Part shown: positions 13,701 through 28,900 of the stretch, piece by piece | Layout: each line of letters opens with the position of its first letter | Position numbering within the stretch: position 1 is the first letter of the stretch | Assembly: GCA_014843695.1 (NCBI GenBank) | Contig: JABXNX010000073.1 | Location: 1-64,000, forward strand | Direction: 5' to 3' | DNA from: Archivesica marissinica | Lineage: Eukaryota; Mollusca; Bivalvia; Venerida; Vesicomyidae | DNA length: 64,000 nucleotides | Translations under genes and position numbers: made by a program | Notes under the pieces: generated by a model | What the model saw: the letters and a program-made list of their open reading frames with translations, nothing else | Databases searched by the model: none | What the model was told of the DNA's origin: nothing

Positions 13701-16588
13701 CCATGGGTATCCACTTATACCACAGATATCCACTTATACCATGGATATCCACTTATACCATGGGTATCCATTTATACCATGGATATCCACTTATACCACA
13801 GATATCCACTTATACCACGGATATCCACTTATAACCATGGTTATCCACTTATACCACGGATATCCAATTATACCACAGTTATCCACTTATACCACAGTTA
13901 TCTACTTATACCACAGTTATCCACTTATACCATGGTTATCCACTTATACCATGGGTATCCACTTATACCACGGGTATCCACTTATACCACGGGTATCCAC
14001 TTATACCACGGGTATCCACTTATACCACGGATATCCACTTATACCATGGGTATCCACTTATACCACGGGTATCCACTTATACCACAGTTATCCACTTATA
14101 CCACAGTTATCCACTTATACCATGGTTATCCACTTATACCACGGGTATCCACTTATACCACGGGTATCCACTTATACCACGGGTATCCACTTATACCACG
14201 GATATCCACTTATACCACGGTTATCCACTTATACCACAGTTATCCACTTATACCACAGTTATCCACTTATACCATGGGTATCCACTTATACCACGGGTAT
14301 CCACTTATACCACAGTTATCTACTTATACCACAGTTATCCACTTATACCATGGTTATCCACTTATACCACGGGTATCCACTTATACCACGGGTATCCACT
14401 TATACCACGGGTATCTACTTATACCACGGGTATCCACTTATACCACAGATATCCACTTATACCACGGGTATCCACTTATACCACTGATATCCAATTATAC
14501 CTGCTTATACCATGGGTATCCACTTATACCATTGGTATCCACTTATACCATGGTTATCCACTTATACCATGGGTATCCACTTATACCATGGTTATCCACT
14601 TATACCACTCGTATCCACTTATACCATGGTTATCCACTTATACCACGGATATCCACTTATACCATGGTTATCCACTTATACCATGGGTATCCACTTATAC
14701 CACAGATATCCACTTAAACCATGGATATCCACTTATACCATGAGTATCCACTTATACCACGGTTATCCACTTATACCATGAGTATCCACTTATACCACGG
14801 ATATCCACTTATACCATGGGTATCCACTTATACCACAGATATCCACTTATACCATGGATATCCACTTTTACCATGAGTATCCACTTATACCATGGATATC
14901 CACTTATACCATGACTATCCACTTATACCACGGATATCCACTTATACCACAGTTATCCACTTATACCATGAGTATCCACTTATACCACAGATATCCACTT
15001 ATACCACGGATATCCACTTATAACCATGGTTATCCACTTATACCACGGATATCCAATTATACAACAGTTATCCACTTATACCATGGGTATCCACTTATAC
15101 CATGAGTATCCACTTATACAACGGATATCCACTTATACCACGGTTATCCACTTATACCACGGTTATCCACTTATACCACGGATATCCACTTATAACCATG
15201 GTTATCCACTTATACCACGGATATCCAATTATACAACAGTTATCCACTTATACTACTGATATCCAATTATACCTGCTTATACCATGGGTATCCACTTATA
15301 CCACGGGTATCCACTTATACCACGGATATCCACTTATACCCGCTTATACCATGGGTATCCACTTATACCACGGATATCCACTTATACCACGGATATCCAT
15401 TTATACCACAGATATCCACTTATACCACAGATATCCACTTATACCACAGATATCCACTTATACCACGGATATCCACTTATACCATGGGTATCCACTTATA
15501 CCACAGATATCCACTTAAACCATGGATATCCATTTATACCACAGATATCCACTTATACCACGGATATCCACTTATAACCATGGTTATCCACTTATACCAC
15601 GGATATCCACTTATACCACGGGTATCTACTTATACAACGGGTATCCACTTATACCACAGATATCCACTTATACCCGCTTATACCACGGGTATCCACTTAT
15701 ACCACTGATATCCAATTATATCCGCTTATACCATGGGTATCCACTTATACCACGGGTATCCACTTATACCACTGGTATCCACTTATACCATGGTTATCCA
15801 CTTATACCATGGGTATCCACTTATACCATGGTTATCCGCTTATACCACGGATATCCACTTATACAACGGATATCCACTTATACCACGGATATCCACTTAT
15901 ACCACTCGTATCCACTTATACCATGGTTATCCACTTATACCACGGATATCCACTTATACCATGGTTATCCACTTATACCACGGATATCCACTTATACCAC
16001 AGATATCCACTTATACCATGGGTATCCACTTATACCACAGATATCCACTTATACCACGGATATCCACTTATACCACGGATATCCACTTATACCACGGGTA
16101 TCTACTTATACCACGGGTATCCACTTATACAACATATATCCACTTATACTCGCTTATACCACGGGTATCCACTTATACCACTGATATCCAATTATACCCG
16201 CTTATACCATGGCTATCCACTTATACCACTGGTATCCACTTATACCATGGTTATCCACTTATACCATGGGTATCCACTTATACCACGGATATCCACTTAT
16301 ACCATGGGTATCCACTTATACCACGGATATCCACTTATACCACAGTTATCCACTTATACCACTGGTATCCACTTATACCATGGTTATCCACTTATACCAT
16401 GGGTATCCACTTATACCATGGGTATCCACTTATACCACTGATATCCACTTATACCACGGATATCCACTTATACCATGGGTATCCACTTATACCACGGATA
16501 TCCACTTATACCACGGATATCCACTTATACCATGGGTATCCACTTATACCACGGGTATCCACTTATACCACGGATATCCACTTATACC

Positions 16589-16912
16589 ATGGTATCCACT
16601 TATACCACGGTTATCCACTTATACCAGGTTATCCATTATACCATGGGTATCCACTTATACCACGGATTCCACTTATACCATGGGTATCCACTTATACCAC
16701 GGATATCCACTTATACCACAGTTATCCACTTATACCACGGTTATCCACTTATACCACGGATATCCACTTAACCCATGGTATCCACTTATACCACGGATAT
16801 CCACTTATACCACGGGTATCCACTTATACCATGGATATCCACTTATACATGGTATCCACTTATACCACAGTTATCCACTTATACCACGGATATCCACTTA
16901 TACCATGGTATC
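16589..16912. repeat. Cluster of shortened monomers
   Basis: CCATGGTATCC (18-mers) occurs near 16589, 16776 and 16904. Other irregular pieces are ACCAGGTTATCCATTATACC (about 16624), CGGATTCC (16665), CTTAACCCATGG (16768) and TTATACATGGTATCC (about 16845). The rest of the stretch has normal monomers, so the cluster is a mosaic of single-base to few-base losses. Confidence 0.75.
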
Positions 16913-19900
16913 CACTTATACCACGGATATCCACTTATACCACGGATATCCACTTATACCATGGGTATCCACTTATACCATGGGTATCCACTTATACCAC
17001 GGATATCCACTTATACCATGGGTATCCACTTATACCACGGATATCCACTTATACCATGGGTATCCACTTATACCACGGATATCCACTTATACCACTGTTA
17101 TCCACTTATACCATGGTTATCCACTTATACCATGGGTATCCACTTATACCACGGATATCCACTTATACCATGGGTATCCACTTATACCACGGATATCCAC
17201 TTATACCATGGTTATCCACTTATACCATGGGTATCCACTTATACCAGGGATATCCACTTATACCACAGATATCCACTTAAACCATGGATATCCACTTTTA
17301 CCATGAGTATCCACTTATACCACTGATATCCACTTATACCATGAGTATCCACTTATACCACGGATATCCACTTATACCACGGATATCCACTTAAACCACA
17401 GTTATCCACTTATACTACGGATATCCACTTATACCACAGTTATCCACTTATACCATGAGTATCCACTTATACCACAGATATCCACTTATACCACGGATAT
17501 CCACTTATAACCATGGTTATCCACTTATACCACGGATATCCAATTATACCACAGTTATCCACTTATACCATGGGTATCCACTTATACCATGAGTATCCAC
17601 TTATACCACGGATATCCACTTATACCACAGATATCCACTTATACCATGGGTATCCACTTATACCACGGGTATCCACTTATACCATGGGTATCCACTTATA
17701 CCATGGGTATCCACTTATACCACGGGTATCCACTTATACCACAGATATCCACTTATACCACGGGTATCCACTTATACCACTGATATCCAATTATACCTGC
17801 TTATACCATGGGTATCCACTTATACCATGGTTATCCACTTATACCATGGGTATCCACTTATACCATGGTTATCCACGGATATCCACTTATACCACGGATA
17901 TCCACTTATACCAGGGATATCCACTTATACCACTCGTATCCACTTATACCATGGTTATCCACTTATACCACGGATATCCACTTATACCATGGTTATCCAC
18001 TTATACCATGGGTATCCACTTATACCACAGATATCCACTTAAACCATGGATATCCACTTATACCATGAGTATCCACTTATACCACGGATATCCACTTATA
18101 CCATGAGTATCCACTTATACCACGGATATCCACTTATACCACGGATATCCACTTAAGCCACAGTTATCCACTTATCCCACGGATATCCACTTATACCACA
18201 GTTATCCACTTATACCATGAGTATCCACTTATACCACGGATATCCACTTATACCATGGTTATCCACTTATACCATGGGTATCCACTTATACCAGGGGTAT
18301 CCACTTATACCACAGATATCCACTTAAACCATGGATATCCACTTTTACCATGAGTATCCACTTATACCACTGATATCCACTTATACCATGAGTATCCACT
18401 TATACCACGGATATCCACTTATACCACGGATATCCACTTAAACCACAGTTATCCACTTATACTACGGATATCCACTTATACCACAGTTATCCACTTATAC
18501 CATGAGTATCCACTTATACCACAGATATCCACTTATACCACGGATATCCACTTATAACCATGGTTATCCACTTATACCACGGATATCCAATTATACCACA
18601 GTTATCCACTTATACCATGGGTATCCACTTATACCATGAGTATCCACTTATACCACGGATATCCACTTATACCACAGATATCCACTTATACCATGGGTAT
18701 CCACTTATACGACAGATATCCACTTAAACCATGGATATCCACTTATACCACGGGTATCCACTTATACCATGGGTATCCACTTATACCACGGATATCCACT
18801 TATACCACAGTTATCCACTTATACCACAGATATCCACTTATACCATGGGTATCCACTTATACCACGGATATCCACTTATACCATGGGTATCCACTTATAC
18901 CACGGGTATCCACTTATACCACGGATATCCACTTATACCATGGGTATCCACTTATACCACTGGTATCCACTTATACCATGGTTATCCACTTATACCATGG
19001 GTATCCACTTATACCACGGATATCCACTTATACCATGGGTATCCACTTATACCACGGATATCCACTTATACCACAGTTATCCACTTATACCACAGTTATC
19101 CACTTATACCACAGATATCCAATTATACCATGGGTATCCACTTATACCACGGATATCCACTTATACCATGGGTATCCACTTATACCATGGATATCCACTT
19201 ATACCATGGGTATCCACTTATACCACAGTTATCCACTTATACCACGGATATCCACTTATACCATGGGTATCTACTTATACCACGGATATCCACTTATACC
19301 ACGGATATCCACTTATACCATGGGTATCCACTTATACCATGGGTATCCACTTATACCACGGATATCCACTTATACCATGGGTATCCACTTATAACACAGA
19401 TATCCACTTATACCATGGGAATCCACTTATACCACGGATATCCACTTATACCACTGTTATCCACTTATACCATGGTTATCCACTTATACCATGGGTATCC
19501 ACTTATACCACGGATATCCACTTATACCATGGGTATCCACTTATACCACGGATATCCACTTATACCACAGTTATCCACTTATACCACAGATATCCACTTA
19601 TACCATGGGTATCCACTTATACCACGGATATCCACTTATACCATGGGTATCCACTTATACCATAGATATCCACTTATACCATGGGTATCCACTTATACCA
19701 CAGTTATCCACTTATACCACGGATATCCACTTATACGATGGGTATCTACTTATACCACGGGTATCCACTTATACCACTGATATCCAATTATACCCGCTTA
19801 TACCATGGGTATCCACTTATACCACGGGTATCCACTTATACCATGGGTATCCACTTATACCACTGGTATCCACTTATACCATGGTTATCCACTTATACCA

Positions 19901-22900
19901 TGGGTATCCACTTATACCACGGATATCCACTTATACCATGGGTATCCACTTATACCACGGATATCCACTTATACCATGGGTATCCACTTATACCACGGAT
20001 ATCCACTTATACCACAGTTATCCACTTATACCACAGTTATCCACTTATACCACAGATATCCAATTATACCATGGGTATCCACTTATACGACGGATATCCA
20101 CTTATACCATGGGTATCCACTTATACCATGGATATCCACTTATACGATGGGTATCCACTTATACCACAGTTATCCACTTATACGACGGATATCCACTTAT
20201 ACCATGGGTATCTACTTATACCACGGATATCCACTTATACCACGGATATCCACTTATACCATGGGTATCTACTTATACCATGGGTATCCACTTATACGAC
20301 GGATATCCACTTATACCATGGGTATCCACTTATAACACAGATATCCACTTATACCATGGGAATCCACTTATACCACGGATATCCATTTATACCACAGTTA
20401 TCCACTTATACCATGGTTATCCACTTATACCATGGGTATCCACTTATAACACGGATATCCACTTATACCACAGTTATCCACTTATACCACAGATATCCAC
20501 TTATACCATGGGTATCCACTTATACCACGGATATCCACTTATACAATGGGTATCCACTTATACCATGGATATCCACTTATACGATGGGTATCCACTTATA
20601 CCACAGTTATCCACTTATACCACGGATATCCACCTATACCATGGGTATCTACTTATACCACGGGTATCCACTTATACCACTGATATCCAATTATACCCGC
20701 TTATACCATGGGTATCCACTTATACTACGGGTATCCACTTATACCATGGGTATCCACTTATACCACTGGTATCCATTTATACCATGGTTATCCACTTATA
20801 CCACGGATATCCACTTATACCACGGATATCCACTTATACCATGGGTATCCACTTACATCACGGATATCCACTTATACCACAGTTATCCACTTATACCACT
20901 GGTATCCACTTATACCATGGGTATCCACATATACCACGGATATTCACTTATACCATGGGTATCCACTTATACCACGGATATCCACTTATACCACAGTTAT
21001 CCACTTATACCACAGATATCCACTTATACCATGGGTATCCACTTATACTACGGATATCCACTTATACCATGGGTATCCACTTATACCACGGGTATCCACT
21101 TATACCACGGATATCCACTTATACCACAGTTATCCACTTATACCACAGTTTTCCACTTATACCACAGATATCCAATTATACTATGGGTATCCAATTATAC
21201 GACGGATATCCACTTATACCATGGGTATCCACTTATACCATGGATATCCACTTATACGATGGGTATCCACTTATACCACAGTTATCCACTTATACCACGG
21301 ATATCCACTTATACCATGGGTATCTACTTATACCACGGATATCCACTTATACCACGGATATCCACTTATACGATGGGTATCCACTTATACCATGGGTATC
21401 CACTTATACCACGGATATCCACTTATACCATGGGTATCCACTTATAAAACAGATAACCACTTATACCATGGGAATCCACTTATACCACGGATATCCATTT
21501 ATACCACAGTTATCCACTTATACCATGGTTATCCACTTATACCATGGGTATCCACTTATACCACGGATATCCACTTATACCATGGGTATCCACTTATACC
21601 ACGGATATCCACTTATACCACAGTTATCCACTTATACCACAGATATCCACTTATACCATGGGTATCCACTTATACCACGGATATCCACTTATAACACAGA
21701 TATCCACTTATACCATGGGAATCCACTTATACCACGGATATCCACTTATACCACAGTTATCCACTTATACTATGGGTATCCACTTATACCACGGGTATCC
21801 ACTTATACTACGGTTATCCACTAATACCACGGATATCCACTTATACCACGGATATCCACTTATACCATGGTTATCCACTTATACAACAGTTATCCACTTA
21901 TACCACAGTTATCCACTTATACCATGGGTATCCACTTATAGCACGGGTATCCACTTATACCACAGATATCCACTTATACCACGGGTATCCACTTATACCA
22001 CTGATATCCAATTATACCTGCTTATACCATGTGTATCCACTTATACCATGGTTATCCACTTATACCATGGGTATCCACTTATATCATGGTTATCCACTTA
22101 TACCACGGATATCCACTTATACCACCGATATCCACTTATAACCATGGTTATCCACTTATACCACGGATATCCAATTATACCACAGTTATCCACTTATATC
22201 ATTGGTATCCACTTATACCATGAGTATCCACTTATACCACGGATATCCACTTATACCACAGATATCCACTTATACCATGGGTATCCACTTATACCACAGA
22301 TATCCACTTAAACCATGAGTATCCACTTATACCACGGATATCCACTTATACCATAGGTATCCACTTATACCATGGGTATCCACTTATACCATGGGTATCC
22401 ACTTATACCATGAGTATCCACTTATACCACGGATATCCACCTATACCACGGGTATCTACTTATACCACGGGTATCCACTTATACCACAGATATCCACTTA
22501 TACCCGCTTATACCACGGGTATCCACTTATACCTCTGATATCCAATTATACCCGCTTATACCATGGGTATCCACTTATACCACGGGTATCCACTTATACC
22601 ACGGATATCCACTTATAGCATGGGTATCCACTTATACCACTGGTATTCACTTATACCATGGTTATCCACTTATACCATGGGTATCCACTTATACCATGGT
22701 TATCCGCTTATACCACGGATATCCACTTATACCACGGATATCCACTTATACCACGGATATCCACTTATACCACTCGTATCCACTTATACCATGGTTATCC
22801 ACTTATACCACGGATATCCACTTATACCATGGTTATTCACTTATACCACGGATATCCACTTATACCACATATATCCACTTATACCACATATATCCACTTA

Positions 22901-23943
22901 TACCATGGGTATCCACTTATACCACAGATATCCACTTATACCACGGATATCCACTTATACCACGGGTATCCATTTATACCACGGGTATCTACTTATACCA
23001 TGGATATCCACTTATGCCATGAGTATCCACTTATACCACGGATATCCACTTATACCACGGATATCTACTTATACCACGGGTATCCACTTATACCACAGAT
23101 ATCCACTTATACCCGCTTATACCACGGGTATCTACTTATACCACTGATATCCAATTATACCCGCTTATACCATGGGTATCCACTTATACTACGGGTATCC
23201 ACTTATACCATGGGTATCCACTTATACCACTGGTATCCACTTATACCATAGGGTATCCACTTATAGCACGGGTATCCACTTATACCACAGTTATCTACTT
23301 ATACCACAGTTATCCACTTATAACATGGTTATCCACTTATACCACGGGTATCCACTTATACCACGGGTATCCACTTATACCACGGGTATCTACTTATACC
23401 ACGGGTATCCACTTATACCACAGATATCCACTTATACCACGGGTATCCACTTATACCACTGATATCCAATTATACCTGCTTATACCATGGGTATCCACTT
23501 ATACCATGGTTATCCACTTATACCATTGGTATCCACTTATACCATGGTTATCCACTTATACCACGGACATCCACTTATACCACGGATATCCTCTTATACC
23601 ACGGATATCCACTTATAACCATGGTTATCCACTTATACCACGGATATCCAATTATACCACAGTTATCCACTTATATCATTGGTATCCACTTATACGATGA
23701 GTATCCACTTATACCACGGATATCCACTTATACCACAGATATCCACTTAAACCATGGATATCTACTTATACCACGGGTATCCACTTATACCACAGATATC
23801 CACTTAAACCATAGGTATCCACTTATACCATGGGTATCCACTTATACCATGGGTATCCACTTATTCCACGGATATCCACTTATACCACAGATATCCACTT
23901 ATACCATGGGTATCCACTTATACCACAGATATCCACTTAAACC

Positions 23944-26900
23944 ATGGATATCCACTTATACCATGGGAATCCACTTATACCACGGATATCCACTTATACC
24001 ACAGTTATCCACTTATACCATGGGTATCTACTTATACCACGGATATCCACTTATACCACGGGTATCCATTTATACAACGGATATCTACTTATACCATGGG
24101 TATCCACTTATACCATGAGTATCCACTTATACCACGGATATCCACTTATACCACGAGTATCTACTTATACCACGGGTATCCACTTATATCACAGATATCC
24201 ACTTATACCCGCTTATACCACGGGTATCCACTTATACCACTGATATCCAATTATACCCGCTTATACCATGGGTATCCACTTATACCACGGGTATCCACTT
24301 ATACCACGGATATCCACTTATAGCATGGGTATCCACTTATACCACTGGTATCCACTTATACCATGGTTATCCACTTATACCATAGGTATCCACTTATACC
24401 ATGGTTATCCGCTTATACCACGGATATCCACTTATACCACGGATATTCACTTATACCACGGATATCCACTTATACTACTCGTATCCACTTATACCATGGT
24501 TATCCACTTATACCACGGATATCCACTTATACCATGGTTATCCACTTATACCACGGATATCCACTTATACCACAGATATCCACTTATACCACAGATATCC
24601 ACTTATACCATGGGTATCCACTTATACCACGGATATTCACTTATACCATGGGTATCCACTTATACCACGGGTATCCACTTATACCACGGATATCCACTTA
24701 TACCATGGGTATCCACTTATACCACTGGTATCCACTTATACCACTGGTATCCACTTATACCATGGTTATCCACTTATACCATGGGTATCCACTTATACCG
24801 CGGATATCCACTTATACCATGGGTATCCACTTATACCACGGATATCCACTTATACCACAGTTATCCACTTATACCACAGTTATCCACTTATACCACGGAT
24901 ATCCACTTATACCATGGGTATCCACTTATACCACGGATATCCACTTATACCATGGGTATCTACTTATACCACGGATATCCACTTATACCACGGATATCCA
25001 CTTATACCATGGGTATCCACTTATACCATGGGTATCCACTTATACCACGGATATCCACTTATACCATGGGTATCCACTTATAACACAGATATCCACTTAT
25101 ACCATGGGAATCCACTTATACCACGGATATCCATTTATACCACAGTTATCCACTTATACTATGGGTATCTACTTATACCACGGGTATCCATTTATACCAC
25201 GGGTATCTACTTATACCACGGGTATCCACTTATACCACGGATATCCACATATACGGGTATCTACTTATACCACGGGTATCCACTTATACCACTGATATCC
25301 AATTATACCTGTTATACCATGGGTATCCACTTATACCACGGGTATCCACTTATACCACGGATATCCACTTATACGCTTATACCATGGGTATCCACTTATA
25401 CACGGATATCCATATACCACGGATATCCATTTATACCACGGGTATCCACTTATACCATGGGTATCCACTTATACCATGGGTATCCACTTATACCATGGAT
25501 ATCCACTTATACCACGGATATCCACTTATACCACAGATATCCACTTATACCATGGGTATCCACTTATACCACAGATATCCACTTAAACCATGGATATCCA
25601 CTTATACCATGGGAATCCACTTATACCACGGATATCCACTTATACCACAGTTATCCACTTATACCATGGGTATCTACTTATACCACGGATATCCACTTAT
25701 ACCACGGGTATCCATTTATACAACGGATATCTACTTATACCATGGGTATCCACTTATACCATGAGTATCCACTTATACCACGGATATCCACTTATACCAC
25801 GGGTATCTACTTATACCACGGGTATCCACTTATACCACATATATCCACTTATACCCGCTTATACCACTGGTATCCACTTATACCACTGATATCCAATTAT
25901 ACCCGCTTATACCAAGGGTATCCACTTATACCACGGGTATCCACTTATACCACGGATATCCACTTATACCATGGGTATCCACTTATACCACTGGTATCCA
26001 CTTATACCATGGTTATCCACTTATACCATGGGTATCCACTTATACCATGGTTATCCGCTTATACCACGGATATCCACTTATACCACGGATATCCACTTAT
26101 ACCACGGATATCCACTTATACCACTCGTATCCACTTATACCATGGTTATCCACTTATACCACGGATATCCACTTATACCATGGTTATCCACTTATACCAC
26201 GGATATCCACTTATACCACGGATATCCACTTATACCACGGATATCCACTTATACCACTGGTATCCACTTATACCATGGTTATCCACTTATACCACGGATA
26301 TCCACTTATACCATGGGTATCCACTTATACCACAGATATCCACTTATACCACGGATATCCACTTATACCATGGGTATCCACTTATACCACAGATATCCAC
26401 TTATACCATGGATATCCATTTATACCACAGATATCCACTTATACCACGGATATCCACTTATACCATGGTTATCCAATTATACCACAGTTATCCACTTATA
26501 CCACAGTTATCCACTTATACCACGGTTATCCACTTATACCACGGATATCCACTTATACCATGGGTATCCACTTATACCACGGATATCCACTTATACCACA
26601 GATATCCACTTATACCATGGGTATCCACTTATACCACAGATATCCACTTAAACCATGGATATCCACTTATACCATGGGAATCCACTTATACCACGGATAT
26701 CCACTTATACCACAGTTATCCACTTATACCATGGGTATCTACTTATACCACGGATATCCACTTATACCACGGGTATCCATTTATACAACGGATATCTACT
26801 TATACCATGGGTATCCACTTATACCATGAGTATCCACTTATACCACGGATATCCACTTATACCACGGGTATCTACTTATACCACGGGTATCCACTTATAC

Positions 26901-28610
26901 CACAGATATCCACTTATACCCGCTTATACCACGGGTATCCACTTATACCACTGATATCCAATTATACCCGCTTATACCATGGGTATCCACTTATACCACG
27001 GGTATCCACTTATACCACGGATATCCACTTATACCATGGGTATCCACTTATACCACTGGTATCCACTTATACCATGGTTATCCACTTATACCATGGGTAT
27101 CCACTTATACCATGGTTATCCACTTATACCACGGATATCCACTTATACCACGGATATCCACTTATACCACGGATATCCACTTATACCACTGGTATCCACT
27201 TATACCATGGTTATCCACTTATACCACGGATATCCACTTATACCATGGTTATCCACTTATACCACGGATATCCACTTATACCACAGATATCCACTTATAC
27301 CACAGATATCCACTTATACCATGGCTATCCACTTATACCACGGATATCCACTTATACCATGGGTATCCACTTATACCACGGGTATCCACTTATACCACGG
27401 ATATCCACTTATACCATGGGTGTCCACTTATACCACTGGTGTCCACTTATACCACTGGTATCCACTTATACCATGGTTATCCACTTATACCATGGGTATC
27501 CACTTATACCACGGATATCCACTTATACCATGGGTATCCACTTATACCACGGATATCCACTTATACCACAGTTATCCACTTATACCACAGTTATCCACTT
27601 ATACCACAGATATCCACTTATACCATGGGTATCCACTTATACCACGGATATCCACTTATACCATGGGTATCTACTTATACCACGGATATCCACTTATACC
27701 ACGGATATCCACTTATACCATGGGTATCCACTTATACCATGGGTATCCACTTATACCACGGATATCCACTTATACCATGGGTATCCACTTATAACACAGA
27801 TATCCACTTATACCATGGGAATCCACTTATACCACGGATATCCACTTATACCACAGTTATCCACTTATACCATGGGTATCTACTTATACCACGGGTATCC
27901 ATTTATACCACGGGTATCTACTTATACCACGGGTATCCACTTATACCACGGATATCCACTTATACCACGGGTATCTACTTATACCACGGGTATCCACTTA
28001 TACCACTGATATCCAATTATACCTGCTTATACCATGGGTATCCACTTATACCACGGGTATCCACTTATACCACGGATATCCACTTATACCCGCTTATACC
28101 ATGGGTATCCACTTATACCACGGATATCCACTTATACCACGGATATCCATTTATACCACGGGTATCCACTTATACCATGGGTATCCACTTATACCATGGG
28201 TATCCACTTATACCATGGGTATCCACTTATACCACGGATATCCACTTATACCACAGATATCCACTTATACCATGGGTATCCACTTATACCACAGATATCC
28301 ACTTAAACCATGGATATCCACTTATACCATGGGAATCCACTTATACCACGGATATCCACTTATACCACAGTTATCCACTTATACCATGGGTATCTACTTA
28401 TACCACGGATATCCACTTATACCACGGGTATCCATTTATACAACGGATATCTACTTATACCATGGGTATCCACTTATACCATGAGTATCCACTTATACCA
28501 CGGATATACCACGGGTATCTACTTATACCACGGGTATCCACTTATACCACAGATATCCACTTATACTCGCTTATACCACGGGTATCCACTTATACCACTG
28601 ATATCCAATT
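23944..28610. repeat. HOR block with a 300-bp module every 1.07-1.66 kb
   Basis: A 300-bp module begins with TTAAACCATGG, continues through a CATGGGAATCC monomer, CA-T, several TCTACTT monomers and an ACAACGG monomer, and ends at the CACTGA/CCAATT/CGCTTATACC marker. Copies start at 23944, 25590, 26655 and 28310 (intervals 1646, 1065 and 1655 bp). The 28310 copy carries an internal deletion shared with the copy at 8887. The same module recurs later at 34003, 38516, 42810 (1-bp deletion), 45134 and 47558, and in diverged form at 2815, 3272, 5004 and 7136. This is a mid-scale HOR in which monomer order, not monomer sequence, is the conserved unit. Confidence 0.85.
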
Positions 28611-28692
28611 ATACCCGCTTATACCATGGGTATCCACTTATACCACGGGTATCCACTTATACCACGGATATCCACTTATACCATGGGTATCC
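27813..28692. repeat. Long-range duplicate of 8409-9270 (right copy)
   Basis: Partner of the left copy about 19.4 kb upstream. It carries the same rare-variant order, including the deleted CGGATATACC monomer and the ACTCGC marker. Its continuation (28690-28900) lines up with 9270-9470 but is riddled with small deletions. Confidence 0.8.
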
Positions 28693-28900
28693 ATTATCAT
28701 GTATCCACTATCATGGTTATCCACTTATAACGGGTATCCACTTATACCATGGTTATCCGCTTATACCACGGATATCCACTTATACCACGGATATCCACTT
28801 ATACCAGGATATCACTTATACCACTCGTATCCACTTATACCATGGTTATCCACTTATACCAGGAATCCCTTATACCATGGTTATCGTTTGGGTTTCACTT
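28690..28900. other. Locally degraded stretch with many small indels and about 12 foreign bases
   Basis: The 19-bp phase collapses here: CATTATCATG, CACTATCATGG, CTTATAACGGG, ACCAGGATATCACTT, CCAGGAATCCCTT and, at about 28885-28896, CGTTTGGGTTT, which does not match any monomer form. The paralogous segment 9270-9470 has intact monomers in the same order (CACTGG, TG-T, TG-G, TG-T with CCGCTT, three CG-A, CACTCG, TG-T). The differences are thus clustered deletions in this copy alone. The change can be a mutational scar or an unpolished consensus; clustering within about 200 bp favours the latter. Confidence 0.75.
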
